From Pseudoips prasinana (lineage: Eukaryota; Arthropoda; Insecta; Lepidoptera; Nolidae), in assembly GCA_951640165.1 (NCBI GenBank), contig OX621259.1, forward strand, positions 1,116,001 to 1,180,000: a DNA stretch of 64,000 nt, read 5' to 3'. The position numbers and the translations under genes were made by a program. Below, piece after piece: positions 10,316 to 19,432 of the stretch. Under the pieces are notes generated by a model, which was not told the DNA's origin, ran no database searches, and saw nothing but the letters and a program-made list of their open reading frames with translations. Every line of letters starts with the position of its first letter. The first letter of the stretch is position 1.

Positions 10316-10984
10316 TCTAGCCCATTGATGGCACTTATATCTTCCATGAGCGTGCAGAAATTGATATGTGCTCAACCGTTTATAAGGTATACCTACATTG
10401 ACGGTTGAGGACATATCGGTTACAATTTTTTATCCCAATTTCGAGTTTATGATGGCGATAATAGAATTAAATATAAAAATATATCTTTATGCCAAAATAC
10501 CAGCAGGAATATATGTAGCTGCAAGTATTCACTAGTTTAGACAGTAATATGTAGGTTCAGTGGCATATAAAAACATGTTTGTGTATTGAGAGCAATTCAA
10601 TTTAAACTCAATTTGGATATTGATACCAATTCAGAAGCAGCACACTTTAATTTTGGAACATTTGCAATATACAGACAAAAATCTCATATCTAACATTTAT
10701 GTTCAATATTTGATATTTTTGACAGATCTTGTTGCCAGAACTTTAACATAATGACAAAACAGAAAGTCCTTCTAATCCAATTTCGACCAAGGGCGCTGAC
10801 CATTTTTATTATTAATTCTACTTTACTAGCAAACTTTACAGCTATTTTGTAAAAGTAAAGTGAAGTGGACTTCGTTTTGTTTTTTAAAAGAGCTATTGAC
10901 GATTGTGGGGTCACTTTTATAACGCTTATATCTGCGGTAAATGGTTGTATTCGTAATAAAAACTCGCGCAGGTGAAATAATGAA

Positions 10985-11310
10985 GTGGGCTTTATTCAAT
11001 TCATCTCAGCCGAAAGGGCGTCTTTCGGCAGCTGGACAAAGGCTTCCCCAAAGATCTCCACCATTGCCGGTCTTGCGCTGTCCGCATCCAGCGACTTCCA
11101 GCGACCCGCACAAGATCATCGGTCCATCTTGTAGAGGGCCTGCTCACGCTGCGTCTTCCAGTTCATGGTCGCCACTCGTGAATCTTTCTGCCCCAGAGGC
11201 CGCCGGTTCTACGGGCTGCGTGCCTTGCCCATTGTCACTTCAGCTTGGCAATTTTTCAAGCTATGTCGGTTACTTTAGTTCGCCTGCGTTCTCAGCTTGC
11301 ATCTTATGCA
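10985..11310 (-). pseudogene. RTE-like LINE 3' end (broken)
   Basis: Same landmarks as the fragment at 2935: 'gctggacaaaggcttcccca', 'agatcatcggtccatcttgt' and 'ggtcgccactcgtgaa', ending near the 'ttactttagttcgcctgcg' block. Frames are disrupted and no catalytic domain remains. Confidence 0.65.
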
Positions 11311-12426
11311 ATTATTTTAGTATAGAGTAATAAATTATAGCAATGAGCAGAATGTGACTTTCTGTTGCATTGAATGTTAATTTGAAGCCCAGGCTTTAGT
11401 GCGAGCTCTAAAACACGAGTGCAGCTACAAATGACTATGCAGAGTTCATAATCTGATTTTGTATCAACCACAGCGGAAACTTTAGGCGTAGCAACAAACT
11501 AAATTTACATTTGCAATGCAATATTCATTCGCATTTACAGTTAAATTCGCGCCAACTTTGTGGCGGTTATATTTAAAATAGTGTGTTTGGATAGCATTCC
11601 CACTATTTTCGACCAATAATCAAAACGATACATTCCATATTCAAATCTTCTAGTATCAAGTATTAGGTCAGCAGATCACTAAATTAGCAGCGTTACTAAA
11701 CACGGCACCACAAACGCATTGCTACCTATTTCTTCTACTTTTCCCGATGAGCTATGGTGACTTTACTTACTTCCTAGATTAACATAATAGTGCTTTTATA
11801 ATGACAACGATTACAAACCGCAGTTCTAAATATCTATATATATCTGGAATTATTTATGTATACTTAATTTTAGTATAACAAACATGTTGATACTTTTTAC
11901 AAGCGCTTTTTAAAGTCTACATCAATAAATATCTTTTCTATTTAATTATTACTTCCTTTATTTTGATCACCAGCCTTTGACATGCGAGTTGGTGACAGCA
12001 GTTTGGTGGTGAGAACATTATGAAACAACTTTAAAATACGTTTTCGTCGTTTGCGCTTCCTAATGTAAGATCCGTGGTTTTAACGATTCTAAATAAATTA
12101 TTTCAAAGAAATACGCTAATTGCCTAACTTAAAGCACAGGATAAGATTTCCAAATGCGTCTTTAAGAAAGTTTCCCACTTTTTGCCTTTTTTTCTATTTA
12201 ACTAAAGGAACTTTTTCACTTTAAGGTTATGTGATCTAATATTTTGTGGGTTTCAAATCCACTATAATGCTTTGAATTGAACATTTAAACATGTCTTGTT
12301 AGACAGAGAGACAGATAGATAGAGTACTCTTTATTGCTCCAGAAAAACACATTACATAATTTCAATATAAGCAAATCCAGGTAGATACAATCGACGGTTT
12401 TATCGGTTTGTAGCGATCTCTTCTAG
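11311..12426. other. AT-rich sequence; possible LTR/primer-site remnant
   Basis: No gene. At 11990-12020, 'gttggtgacagcagtttggt' follows an AATAAA-bearing stretch and resembles the LTR-to-primer-binding-site junction of an LTR element. No second LTR or frame is present, so this is only a hint. A GACAGATAGATAG microsatellite sits at 12303-12322. Confidence 0.3.
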
Positions 12427-12578
12427 GTTTAAATTAGAAGGAGAAAAAGAAAAGAGAATAAAAGTTGATTGACGGTTGGCGTGGTTGGTAAATGCTTGCC
12501 TTTCACTCCACAGGTCATCAACACGCCAACCGTCAATCAACTTTTATTCTTCTTTCTTTTTCTTCTTCTAATTTAAAC
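12427..12578. repeat. 57-bp foldback inside a SINE head
   Basis: The left arm 12427-12483 and right arm 12522-12578 are reverse complements at 54 of 57 positions, with a 38-nt loop. The arms contain a tRNA-like SINE start ('ggcgtggttgg'). The loop holds the rest of the A-box half, and the B box 'gttcgattcccac' follows the right arm. The SINE has therefore been split by an inverted duplication of its own start and upstream flank. Confidence 0.75.
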
Positions 12579-12649
12579 GACTTTTAAACGGTTCGATTCC
12601 CACCCAGGACATATTTTGTGTGCATGAGCATGGCTGTATGCTCCGTGTC

Positions 12650-12815
12650 GAGGCTTCCGGCGACTGGGACCGCAATTAACTAGGACCGCGGTCCCAGTCG
12701 CCGGATCCGTAAAAATTAAATATTTTTCTTCCAGCGACTGGGACCACTCATAGATAACTTAAAAAATCTATTATTCAAGCCCAAATCAGTACAGTCAAAC
12801 GAAAAAAATTCTAAA
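12650..12815 (+). repeat. MULE left terminal inverted repeat
   Basis: Pairs with 15382-15531. The outer 57 bp differ from the right end at only a few positions, and similarity continues to 'acagtcaaacgaaaaa' near 12795. The outermost 48 bp are themselves palindromic (ccggcgactggga ... tcccagtcgccgg). Confidence 0.8.
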
Positions 12816-13213
12816 TTATTTATATGAATATCATTGACTCGTTCTAGATATGATTTTATCCTATGCGCTTAGTAATAGATTAAGCTAGCCCGTTTTTACA
12901 TAATTCACACATGCAGGTAAACACACACAAAGGGAATAGCATTGTATGATGGTATAATACTATCCCTCTCTAACTCGAGTCCGTTTTGCCTGTCGATTTC
13001 AAGGTCAGGTAGCCCTTTTGTTATAAACGGGAAATTTTGCATCGCCCGATGACAGGCTCGGCCAATCACTAACAAGAAGCTTATCAGTTTAAGAAAGTGA
13101 AGTTTTGTATCAGAAAGTGTCGTATTAGATCATTGTAAGATACTGCGCTGAATATTTGTTGCAAATTGTGTGATGTGAGTGGTGGTGTAGTGACTTCATT
13201 TAATAGTTTTCAG

Positions 13214-13437
13214 GTATGTAAAACAATTTTTTATTAACTTATTTATAAACAAAACAAGCTAATAGGGGGGTTAAACGACGTGGTTAGAAATATGTTTACT
13301 TTAAATTGCTTCTGATCTTTGATGAGACTTTTAAATATCACAAAAAAAATTGTAATTTCACCAACTACCAGACAACTACCAGTAGATAATTATCAGAGAT
13401 AACTATCAGTAGTTAATAATTTTTTTTTCGATTTTAG
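13214..13437 (+). other. Candidate intron in the MULE 5' UTR
   Basis: 'ttttcag|gtatgt' at 13214 is a consensus donor. A T-rich run with 'attttag' ending at 13437 is a consensus acceptor 10 nt before the transposase ATG at 13448. Removing it would place the start codon near the mRNA 5' end. This is inferred from splice signals only. Confidence 0.45.
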
Positions 13438-13447
13438 AATTATCAAA

Positions 13448-14794
13448 ATGGATGAAAAACATCCTTCAACTTCACGTGGTGAACAGTCGTTTGATATTGA
13501 CGTCACACAAAGAGGACGTGAACTTTTGCGAAGAGCTGGCTACGAATATATTCTTAAAAGAATAAACAAAGATGGCTCAAAACTCTGGCGATGTGCAAGA
13601 AAAAGTGTTTGCAACGCGACAATAAAAATCAGAGTCGATGCGATGACTATTTTGAACGAAACTGCTCATTGTCATGAACCTATTGATTTCGCGAAAGATA
13701 GAGTGAACCGCCAAATGCAAAAAGGTGTAGAAGATGTTCAAAAGGACATAAATATCCCTGTTGCGCAAGTGTTTGAGAATAATATGGACGTTCTTATAGA
13801 CGAGGGATTAAATTTTGTTACACAATTACCACATTTTCATAACATAGAAAAGCGACTCTACAAAAAAAGAAACGATGCTATTGGAGCAAAAAAAGTCACT
13901 TTTCACAAAGCTGCCGACGTCGAAGTACCAAAAACGTACCAAAAATTATTGCTTGCTGACTATAGAGGGCAAAAAAAACGTGTAATTGTGTTTGCAAGTG
14001 AAGAAATGAAAAAAATTTTTAAACTGTGCAAACATTTCTATATTGATGGCACATTTAAAATTTGTATTAAGTCATTTTATCAACTCTGTACTATACATGC
14101 AGATGTTGGAAGTAATGAAGACTACGTAAATGTTGTTCCAGTAGCTTATGCACTTCTACCTGATAAGAAGACATCTACGTATAAGTTGCTTTTTGAACTC
14201 ATAAAAAGCCAGATACCCGAATGGGAGCCGGCTGTAATGACCATGGACTTCGAAGTTTCATCAATACAAGCGGTCAAAAATTTTTTCCCTGGTGTGAAAA
14301 TAGTAGGTTGCTTTTATCATTTCAAAAAAAGTTTGTGGCGTAAAGCGAAGGAATTGGGCGTCGACAAAACTCAACCAGGAAAAGATCATGTTCAGCTATG
14401 TTCGGCTCTTTCTCATCTCCCACTAGATATGGTCACCGATGGCTGGTTGTATGTCATGGAAGAGTCGCCAATTAGTGCAGAAATTACAAACTTTAATGAC
14501 TACTTTGTACAAACATGGCTAGAAAATTCAATACTCGCAGGTACATTTACTACTTATGGGGAATTAAACAAAACAAATAATGCTGTCGAGCAATGGAATA
14601 GTCACATTAGAAAGTACATCAAACCAAAGCCAAACATTGCCCAGTTGCTGCACGGACTCCTAAAAGATATGAAATACTATTCTGGAGCATTAAAAAATCC
14701 TAACGGTATCCAAATATCGAAGAGGAAGCATTCTTCGATTGCTAAGATGAAAATGAATATAATTCTGTTAAAGACTTACTTAATTGTGAAATAA
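13448..14794 (+). CDS. MULE transposase with N-terminal FLYWCH zinc finger
   Basis: A single uninterrupted 448-residue frame. Residues about 30-78 form a FLYWCH-type zinc finger (GYEYILKR, then WRC at 48-49, with Cys49, Cys55, His74 and His76 as likely ligands), expected to bind the element ends. Residues about 190-390 are the MULE transposase core, an RNase H-like DDE fold. Candidate catalytic acids are Asp200 in YIDGTF, Asp267 in TMDFE, and Glu381 in NNAVEQWN. The CxxH-type insert GCFYHFKKSLW lies at about 287-297. The start was chosen at the first ATG, in 'aaaatgg' context just after the candidate 5'-UTR intron. The protein should cut and join the 2.9-kb element in the nucleus. An intact frame with all candidate acids suggests recent activity. 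FLYWCH-MULE proteins are also domesticated in insects, but the matching long inverted repeats argue for a transposon here. Confidence 0.85.
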   Translation: MDEKHPSTSRGEQSFDIDVTQRGRELLRRAGYEYILKRINKDGSKLWRCARKSVCNATIKIRVDAMTILNETAHCHEPIDFAKDRVNRQMQKGVEDVQKDINIPVAQVFENNMDVLIDEGLNFVTQLPHFHNIEKRLYKKRNDAIGAKKVTFHKAADVEVPKTYQKLLLADYRGQKKRVIVFASEEMKKIFKLCKHFYIDGTFKICIKSFYQLCTIHADVGSNEDYVNVVPVAYALLPDKKTSTYKLLFELIKSQIPEWEPAVMTMDFEVSSIQAVKNFFPGVKIVGCFYHFKKSLWRKAKELGVDKTQPGKDHVQLCSALSHLPLDMVTDGWLYVMEESPISAEITNFNDYFVQTWLENSILAGTFTTYGELNKTNNAVEQWNSHIRKYIKPKPNIAQLLHGLLKDMKYYSGALKNPNGIQISKRKHSSIAKMKMNIILLKTYLIVK

Positions 14795-15082
14795 GTATCG
14801 GCCATTTTTTGGAGAGATTACGATAAACATTGACTCCGGATATGGGTATAATTGATCTATATATATATACAATAATATGTAGTTTTAAAGTCCTTATATA
14901 ATTTGACTGATTCTGTGACGCCATGACGGCCATTTTAAACTAACTGTGATTTATGTTATTTTTTATTAATATTTACGGTACTACTTAAAGACTGATTTTG
15001 TGATAAATAATTACTTACTGATTGTTAATTGTTTGAAAATTGTTGATTATTATTATAAGCACGAATTATGTGAATCTTTTTG

Positions 15083-15140
15083 TTAAGTATATTTTAAATA
15101 ACAGAACAGACCACTGTTCTGTTATTTAAAATATACTTAA
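15083..15140. repeat. Perfect 27-bp foldback within the MULE
   Basis: 'ttaagtatattttaaataac' plus 'agaacag', a 4-nt loop (acca), then the exact complement. It lies between the transposase stop and the right terminal repeat. It could act as a transcription terminator-like hairpin or be a template-switch scar. Confidence 0.75.
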
Positions 15141-15381
15141 AGGGTGTTTTAAATTTATAACATTATTTTTATATTTTAACACAGTTAAGGCTGATTTTGT
15201 GATAATTACTTACTTGACTGATTTTGTGTGAAGCCATAACGGCCATTTTAAACTAATTGTGATTGACATAGTACCCACGTTTATAATTTTTAAATAACAG
15301 AACTGTAGTCAAAGGCTCTTTGTTTTTATATCAATAAATTATGTTTTTAAATCAAAAAGGATTTTTCTTCAATTATTACAT

Positions 15382-15531
15382 CTAAAAATTTTTCGTTTGA
15401 CTGTACATTTTTTGATTTCGTTATCATTTATGAATGGTCCCAGTCGCCGTAAGAAAATTATTTCATTTTTACGCATCCGGCGATTGGGACCGCGGTCCTA
15501 GTTAATTACGGTCCCAGTCGCCGGAAGCCTC
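15382..15531 (-). repeat. MULE right terminal inverted repeat
   Basis: Inverted partner of 12650-12815. It ends 'ggtcccagtcgccggaagcc' + tc at 15531 and carries the same three GGCGACTGGGACC-type motifs. Confidence 0.8.
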
Positions 15532-15587
15532 TCCAAGTCTGAGTGTAATTATCTATATAAATTTGTAATTACAAAAGAAAAGTAGTA

Positions 15588-15762
15588 TCACACTTATATT
15601 ATAAAAGCTAAAGTTTGTGAGTGTGTATGTTTGTTACTTCTTCATACAAAAACTACCGAACCGATTTCGATGAAACTTTGTAGTAATAGCTTATATATTC
15701 TAATAACACTTAAGCTATAATTTATAAAGTTTAACGTGAGTAAAACCGCGGGGCACAGCTAG
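15588..15762 (+). mobile_element. Non-autonomous Helitron (175 bp)
   Basis: Starts TCACACTTATATTATAAAAG after an A and ends ACCGCGGGGCACAGCTAG before a T, the TC...CTAG ends and A|T insertion of Helitrons. It is a short member of the family at 3830 and 17464. No coding content. Confidence 0.75.
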
Positions 15763-16299
15763 TATCTACTATATCAGTTTGGTTGTTGTAGCTCTGATTA
15801 TATTATTAGGATATTATTATTAAAATTCATGCTGACATTTTTTAATAAAAGATAAAAAATCTCCTAACTGTAAGACTTATCTGTTTTGTATTCCGATGCA
15901 GTACGTGGAGGCTCTTACATTTCGAGATAGGCCCTTAAAATGTAAAACGACGCTATAAATTAAGTAAGTCTGTGGGTAGCTTTTTTCGGCTGCTTTCGTA
16001 GATAATGTTAAGTGTAATAACTTATTGCGTATGGTAATTCTTATGTAAGAAAATCCTGCTGATATTGAAAACCTCTTACATAATATGCTCCCGGTAATAG
16101 TATGATTATGTTAATGTTACGATATTGGGAGTAAGTAAAGGTTCTAGAGTTCATTAGGGAGAGGGAAAGGGTCAGCAACGCGTGCGTTTCAGCACACGTG
16201 GACCGAAGGATACACATGTTTGTGAAAAGAAGTCATTTATTTAAAGCTTTGGATAATGTATACTGAACTGAAATGAAAATTCGTAGAAAACGTCCGAGG
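15763..16299. other. AT-rich DNA, no gene; small family Y remnant
   Basis: Only 'agttcattagggagagggaa'-'agggtcagcaacgcg' at 16148-16182 is recognisable, as a scrap of the LINE 3' family Y. Confidence 0.35.
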
Positions 16300-16460
16300 G
16301 AATACCTACCAGCGAACGAGCAGCAGCGTTTTCTGTGAACTATGACCAACAAACTGCGATCGCCAACCCGTCTGCTAGGCGTGGAGATTATGGCATATCC
16401 GCCATTCTTTGGGGAACCTTTTGTCCAGCAGAGCAGCTATTTTGACTGACATGATGAAGC
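16300..16460 (+). repeat. Dispersed repeat (uninterrupted relative of 3735-4275)
   Basis: Has 'ctgcgatcgccaacccgtct', 'gtggagattatggcatatcc' and 'ttgtccagcagagcag' in order. It serves as the reference for the split copy at 3735-4275. Confidence 0.55.
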
Positions 16461-16839
16461 AAAAATACTGATTGCAATTAAGTTCAGTTTCTGGCACTCG
16501 CCGCCCGCTACCGCGGCACGCTGTATTCGCTGTCTCGGCTCGTGCGTTATATGGCGGTTGTTGTATGGCAGTTTAAACCTAACTTCTTTTCTATCAGCAA
16601 AATACATTTTAGTTACAACCGGGTAAATTTATGGTGCAGTCAGTATATTTCATATAATCATTATTAAATTGATGAATATAAACAGATATTCATAAAAATA
16701 TCCCTTTTTTAATAGAAGTCATGTAGGTAACGTAAGTATTCCTTATAATAAAAAATTCGAAACAATAATTCAAAATAAAATAAATTACATTTACAAAGTA
16801 TTTTATACAATTGGCACTTAACGTATAAACTATATGGAC

Positions 16840-17195
16840 CTTATCAGGCGGTTCAAAGTCACCCAAAGAGCAATGGAAATGGCTATTGGAGTTTCCCTGC
16901 GAATCAGAAATGCTGAGATCCGCAGGCGAACCAAAGTAGCCGACATAGCCCAAATAATTACCAAACTGAAGTGGCAGTGTAGTGCAGTAGCTCGTGGAAC
17001 CGACGGCTGATGGGGCAGAAAGGTTCTCGAGTGGTGGCTACGAACCGGAAGACGCGGCGTGGGACGATCTTGTGCGGGTCGCGGGAAGCCGCTGGATACG
17101 GAAGCGCAGGACCGGCTATTGTGAAGATCCAAGGGGGAGGCTTTTGTCCAGCTGTGGACTCCTTTCGGCTGATATGATGTATAAACTACAACTTG
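16840..17195 (+). pseudogene. RTE-like LINE 3' end (broken)
   Basis: On the + strand this encodes the tail of an RTE-type ORF2: MEPTADGAERFSSGG, then WDDLVRVAGSRW, followed by the 'gaggcttttgtccagctgtg' end. Upstream, 'gcgaaccaaagtagccgaca' encodes the preceding part in a shifted frame. No RT catalytic core remains. Confidence 0.65.
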
Positions 17196-17249
17196 CGTGC
17201 TCATAAATTTACTGTGACCTCTGTCGTGAGGCGTAGTTCCTTTCTTAGA

Positions 17250-17461
17250 TCTATATATGTATATAAAAATGAATGTTTGTCAGTATGTCCTTTATAGAAT
17301 CGAAAACTATGCATTTGATTATGCGATGATCTTTAGTAAAGTGTCGTGAATGAGCCCTCTAAGGTTTCTGAGTACGACCAATCTTCGTCAGGCGGCGCCA
17401 CTATAATTCCAATAATAGAATTTCATATATTGCCGTAGCAACGCGCGCATGGTACAGCTAG
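17250..17461 (+). mobile_element. Non-autonomous Helitron, second family
   Basis: Starts TCTATATATGTATATAAAAA after 'taga' and ends ...GCGCGCATGGTACAGCTAG before T. It differs from the GGGGCACAGCTAG family, but the ends obey the same TC...CTAG, A|T rule. Confidence 0.65.
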
Positions 17462-17463
17462 TA

Positions 17464-17775
17464 TCACACTAATATTATAAAGGCGAAAGTTTGTGAGTGT
17501 GTATGATTGTTACTTCTTCACGTCTAAACGTCTAACGTGATTTTAATGAAATTTGGTATGGAGTTAGCTGACACCCTGGATTAACACATAGACTATCACA
17601 CTTAATATAATAAAAGCGAAAGTATTTGAGTGTGTATGTTTGTTACTTCTTCATAACTAAACGGCTGGAGCGATTTTAATAAAACTTGGTATGGAGTTAA
17701 CTGACACCCTGGATTAACACATAGGCGAAGTTTAACGCGGGTAAAACCAGGCATTGCTAATTAGTTATTATTTAA
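17464..17775 (+). mobile_element. Helitron interrupted by another Helitron
   Basis: Starts TCACACTAATATTATAAAGG only two bases after the CTAG end of the neighbouring element. Its body continues to 'taacacatagacta' at 17595, where a second element is inserted (17596-17760). The remainder (17761-17775) then runs into the minus-strand element at 17776. Its own 3' end is missing. Confidence 0.55.
17596..17760 (+). mobile_element. Non-autonomous Helitron with variant 3' end
   Basis: Starts TCACACTTAATATAATAAAA. After 'aacgcgggtaaaacc' it ends in 'aggcattgctaa' instead of the usual GGGGCACAGCTAG. CTAA still fits the CTRR rule and the next base is T. The same variant end occurs inverted at 18088. 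Confidence 0.55.
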
Positions 17776-18087
17776 CTAGCTGTGCCCCGCGGTTTTACCC
17801 GCGTTAAACTTTATAAATTATCACTGCTCCTCCCCTGTAGGTGATAGCGTGATAATATGTAACCTATGTGTTGACCCGACCTCTTGGTAATATTCATGCA
17901 AAATTTGAAGTAAATCCATGCACTACTTTTGGAGTTTAGCCCGGACTTACATACAGACAAACAGACAAAAATTATAAAAACTAAATTTTTGGCTTCGATA
18001 TCGGTTGTAGATCGCGCCCCAAGTATCCTTTAAAAAAATATTCTATGTACAGTTTTGACTTTCCTACGATTTTATTATATGTAAAGA
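17776..18087 (-). mobile_element. Non-autonomous Helitron, longer variant
   Basis: On the minus strand it starts TCTTTACATATAATAAAATC and ends with the perfect CGCGG-GTAAAA-CCGCG hairpin and GGGCACAGCTAG. The interior carries 'acagacaaacagacaaaaat'. A precedes it and T follows, as for other Helitrons here. Confidence 0.7.
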
Positions 18088-18165
18088 TTAGCAATGCCTG
18101 GTTTTACCCGCGTTAAACTTAGCCTATGTGTTAATCCAGGGTGTCAGCTAACTCCACACTGAAAG
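18088..18165 (-). mobile_element. Partial Helitron with variant GCTAA end
   Basis: Its 3' end (TTAGCAATGCCTGG on +) abuts the preceding element directly. The body follows 'acccgcgttaaacttagcct' to 'gctaactccacact' and then is lost. This is a 5'-truncated copy. Confidence 0.5.
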
Positions 18166-18182
18166 TGAAGTGTTTGCACAGG

Positions 18183-18225
18183 TGCGCGCGCGCGTGTGTG
18201 TCTGTCTGTGTGTATGTGGCTGTGC
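18183..18225. repeat. (CG)/(TG) microsatellite
   Basis: 'gcgcgcgcgcgtgtgtgtct' followed by more GT units. Simple repeat only. Confidence 0.6.
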
Positions 18226-18594
18226 AACACAAACCGGATTGTAATCAATTTGTTACATAAAATATTTAACTGAGCATATTACCTACATAACTATTTATAA
18301 CACAAGAGAGCAAATTATTACAATACCTAAATCACACAGCCACGTCCATCTCCGGAAATCAGGTTTTGTCAGACGAGTTTATGACGTCACGTGCGCAGAC
18401 CCACGTTTTATTTCCTGCCATTTATTTTTATTGGATGATGGCTTCCAATATTTCAGTCCCTTTATTATGTCCAAACATAAGTTACTGCCAATAAATAAGA
18501 AAGTAACAATATATTAGTGTGTATAGTTTTCTTCGCGTACCTTTTTATTGGGAGTAATTTTGCGGAGTTGGACATATAAAGAAAATCATTTAGT
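18226..18594. other. AT-rich sequence, nothing recognised
   Basis: No gene, SINE head or element end could be identified. Confidence 0.4.
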
Positions 18595-19014
18595 TTAGTT
18601 TAGTTCTTTATTCATTAACAAATTACATTGTGTTTGAATACATTTTATGCTATAATAAACTCTTACATTACATTATTACATTATTACTACATTACATACA
18701 TTATTACATTATTATTAATTTGTGACCGCTGAAACACCAGAAAAACCAACATATACAATTAAATGTGTCTAAGATGTCAAGAAGTAAATATAAATATAAT
18801 CAGGTAATCTAGTATATAATTCAATATTAACATGTCAAGAAATTCTTTATAAATAACATCAATTCAAATCTGGAGTACGAATACATAGTCAATAAAAAAC
18901 AAAAATAATAAAATAAAATATAACAGTAAAATTAAATAAGTGACTCTATTTAAACAGTTAAAATCAAAAACTCTTAAGGCTCCAGAGTCAATGCTAAGAT
19001 AAGGTTCAGACTTT

Positions 19015-19427
19015 TTAGAGATCATTTATCGAATAGAGACACTTTTCGATCAGAAACGCCTTCAATTTCCTCTTAAACTCCTTAGCATACAATTCAGATT
19101 TTAATTCAACTGGAAGCCGATTAAACAGTTTAACCGAATTATAGTGCGAACTGTGTTTTACTACATTTAAGGTAGGTGCTAAGTTGGATGGCAAGTCTTT
19201 CCTCCTCGTTAACTCCCGTTTTTGTCTGTCTTCATAACTTTCGTAAGTGTGAATGTATTTTGCTAGATTAGTCAGTAACACCAATGTATACAAACTCGGC
19301 ACCGTCAATATCTTGAGAGCTCTGAAATGTGGCTCACACGACTCCTGCTGCTGTATTTTAACCATCGTTCTAATGGCCCTTTTTTGAGACACAAAGGCTT
19401 TTTGTATGTCACCACAAAGTAATTCTA
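19015..19427 (-). pseudogene. LINE reverse transcriptase, C-terminal piece
   Basis: Reads FVSQKRAIRTM, then LKILTVPSLY, and further on VKLFNRLPVELK. This is the post-RT 'QKRAIR ... LTVPSLY ... FNRLP' tail typical of CR1/Jockey-type ORF2. It continues the frame broken at 21461 by the inserted LINE and ends at the natural C-terminus. Confidence 0.75.
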
Positions 19428-19432
19428 GACCG

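Larger units (their letters stand above)
12650..15531 (+). mobile_element. Mutator-like (MULE) DNA transposon, apparently complete
   Basis: A 2,882-bp element with long terminal inverted repeats, left 12650-12815 and right 15382-15531, starting gaggcttccggcgactggg. Each end contains the GGCGACTGGGACC motif three times: twice as a palindromic pair able to fold into a hairpin at the very tip, and once more about 80 bp in. It is flanked by an 8-bp duplication with one change in each copy, in line with the 8-9 bp typical of Mutator-type elements. It encodes one transposase on the + strand. The subterminal 3' region has a ~50-bp duplication (14905 and 15217) and a 27-bp foldback. Confidence 0.85.
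12642..15587 (+). repeat. Family C-type SINE interrupted by the MULE
   Basis: SINE body sequence ('ttgtgtgcatgagcatggct') stops at 12649 and resumes at 15532 with 'tccaagtctgagtgtaatta'. The 8 bp on each side, tccgtgtc and tccaagtc, each differ by one base from tccgagtc. They read as a slightly decayed duplication made by the transposon between them. Confidence 0.65.
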
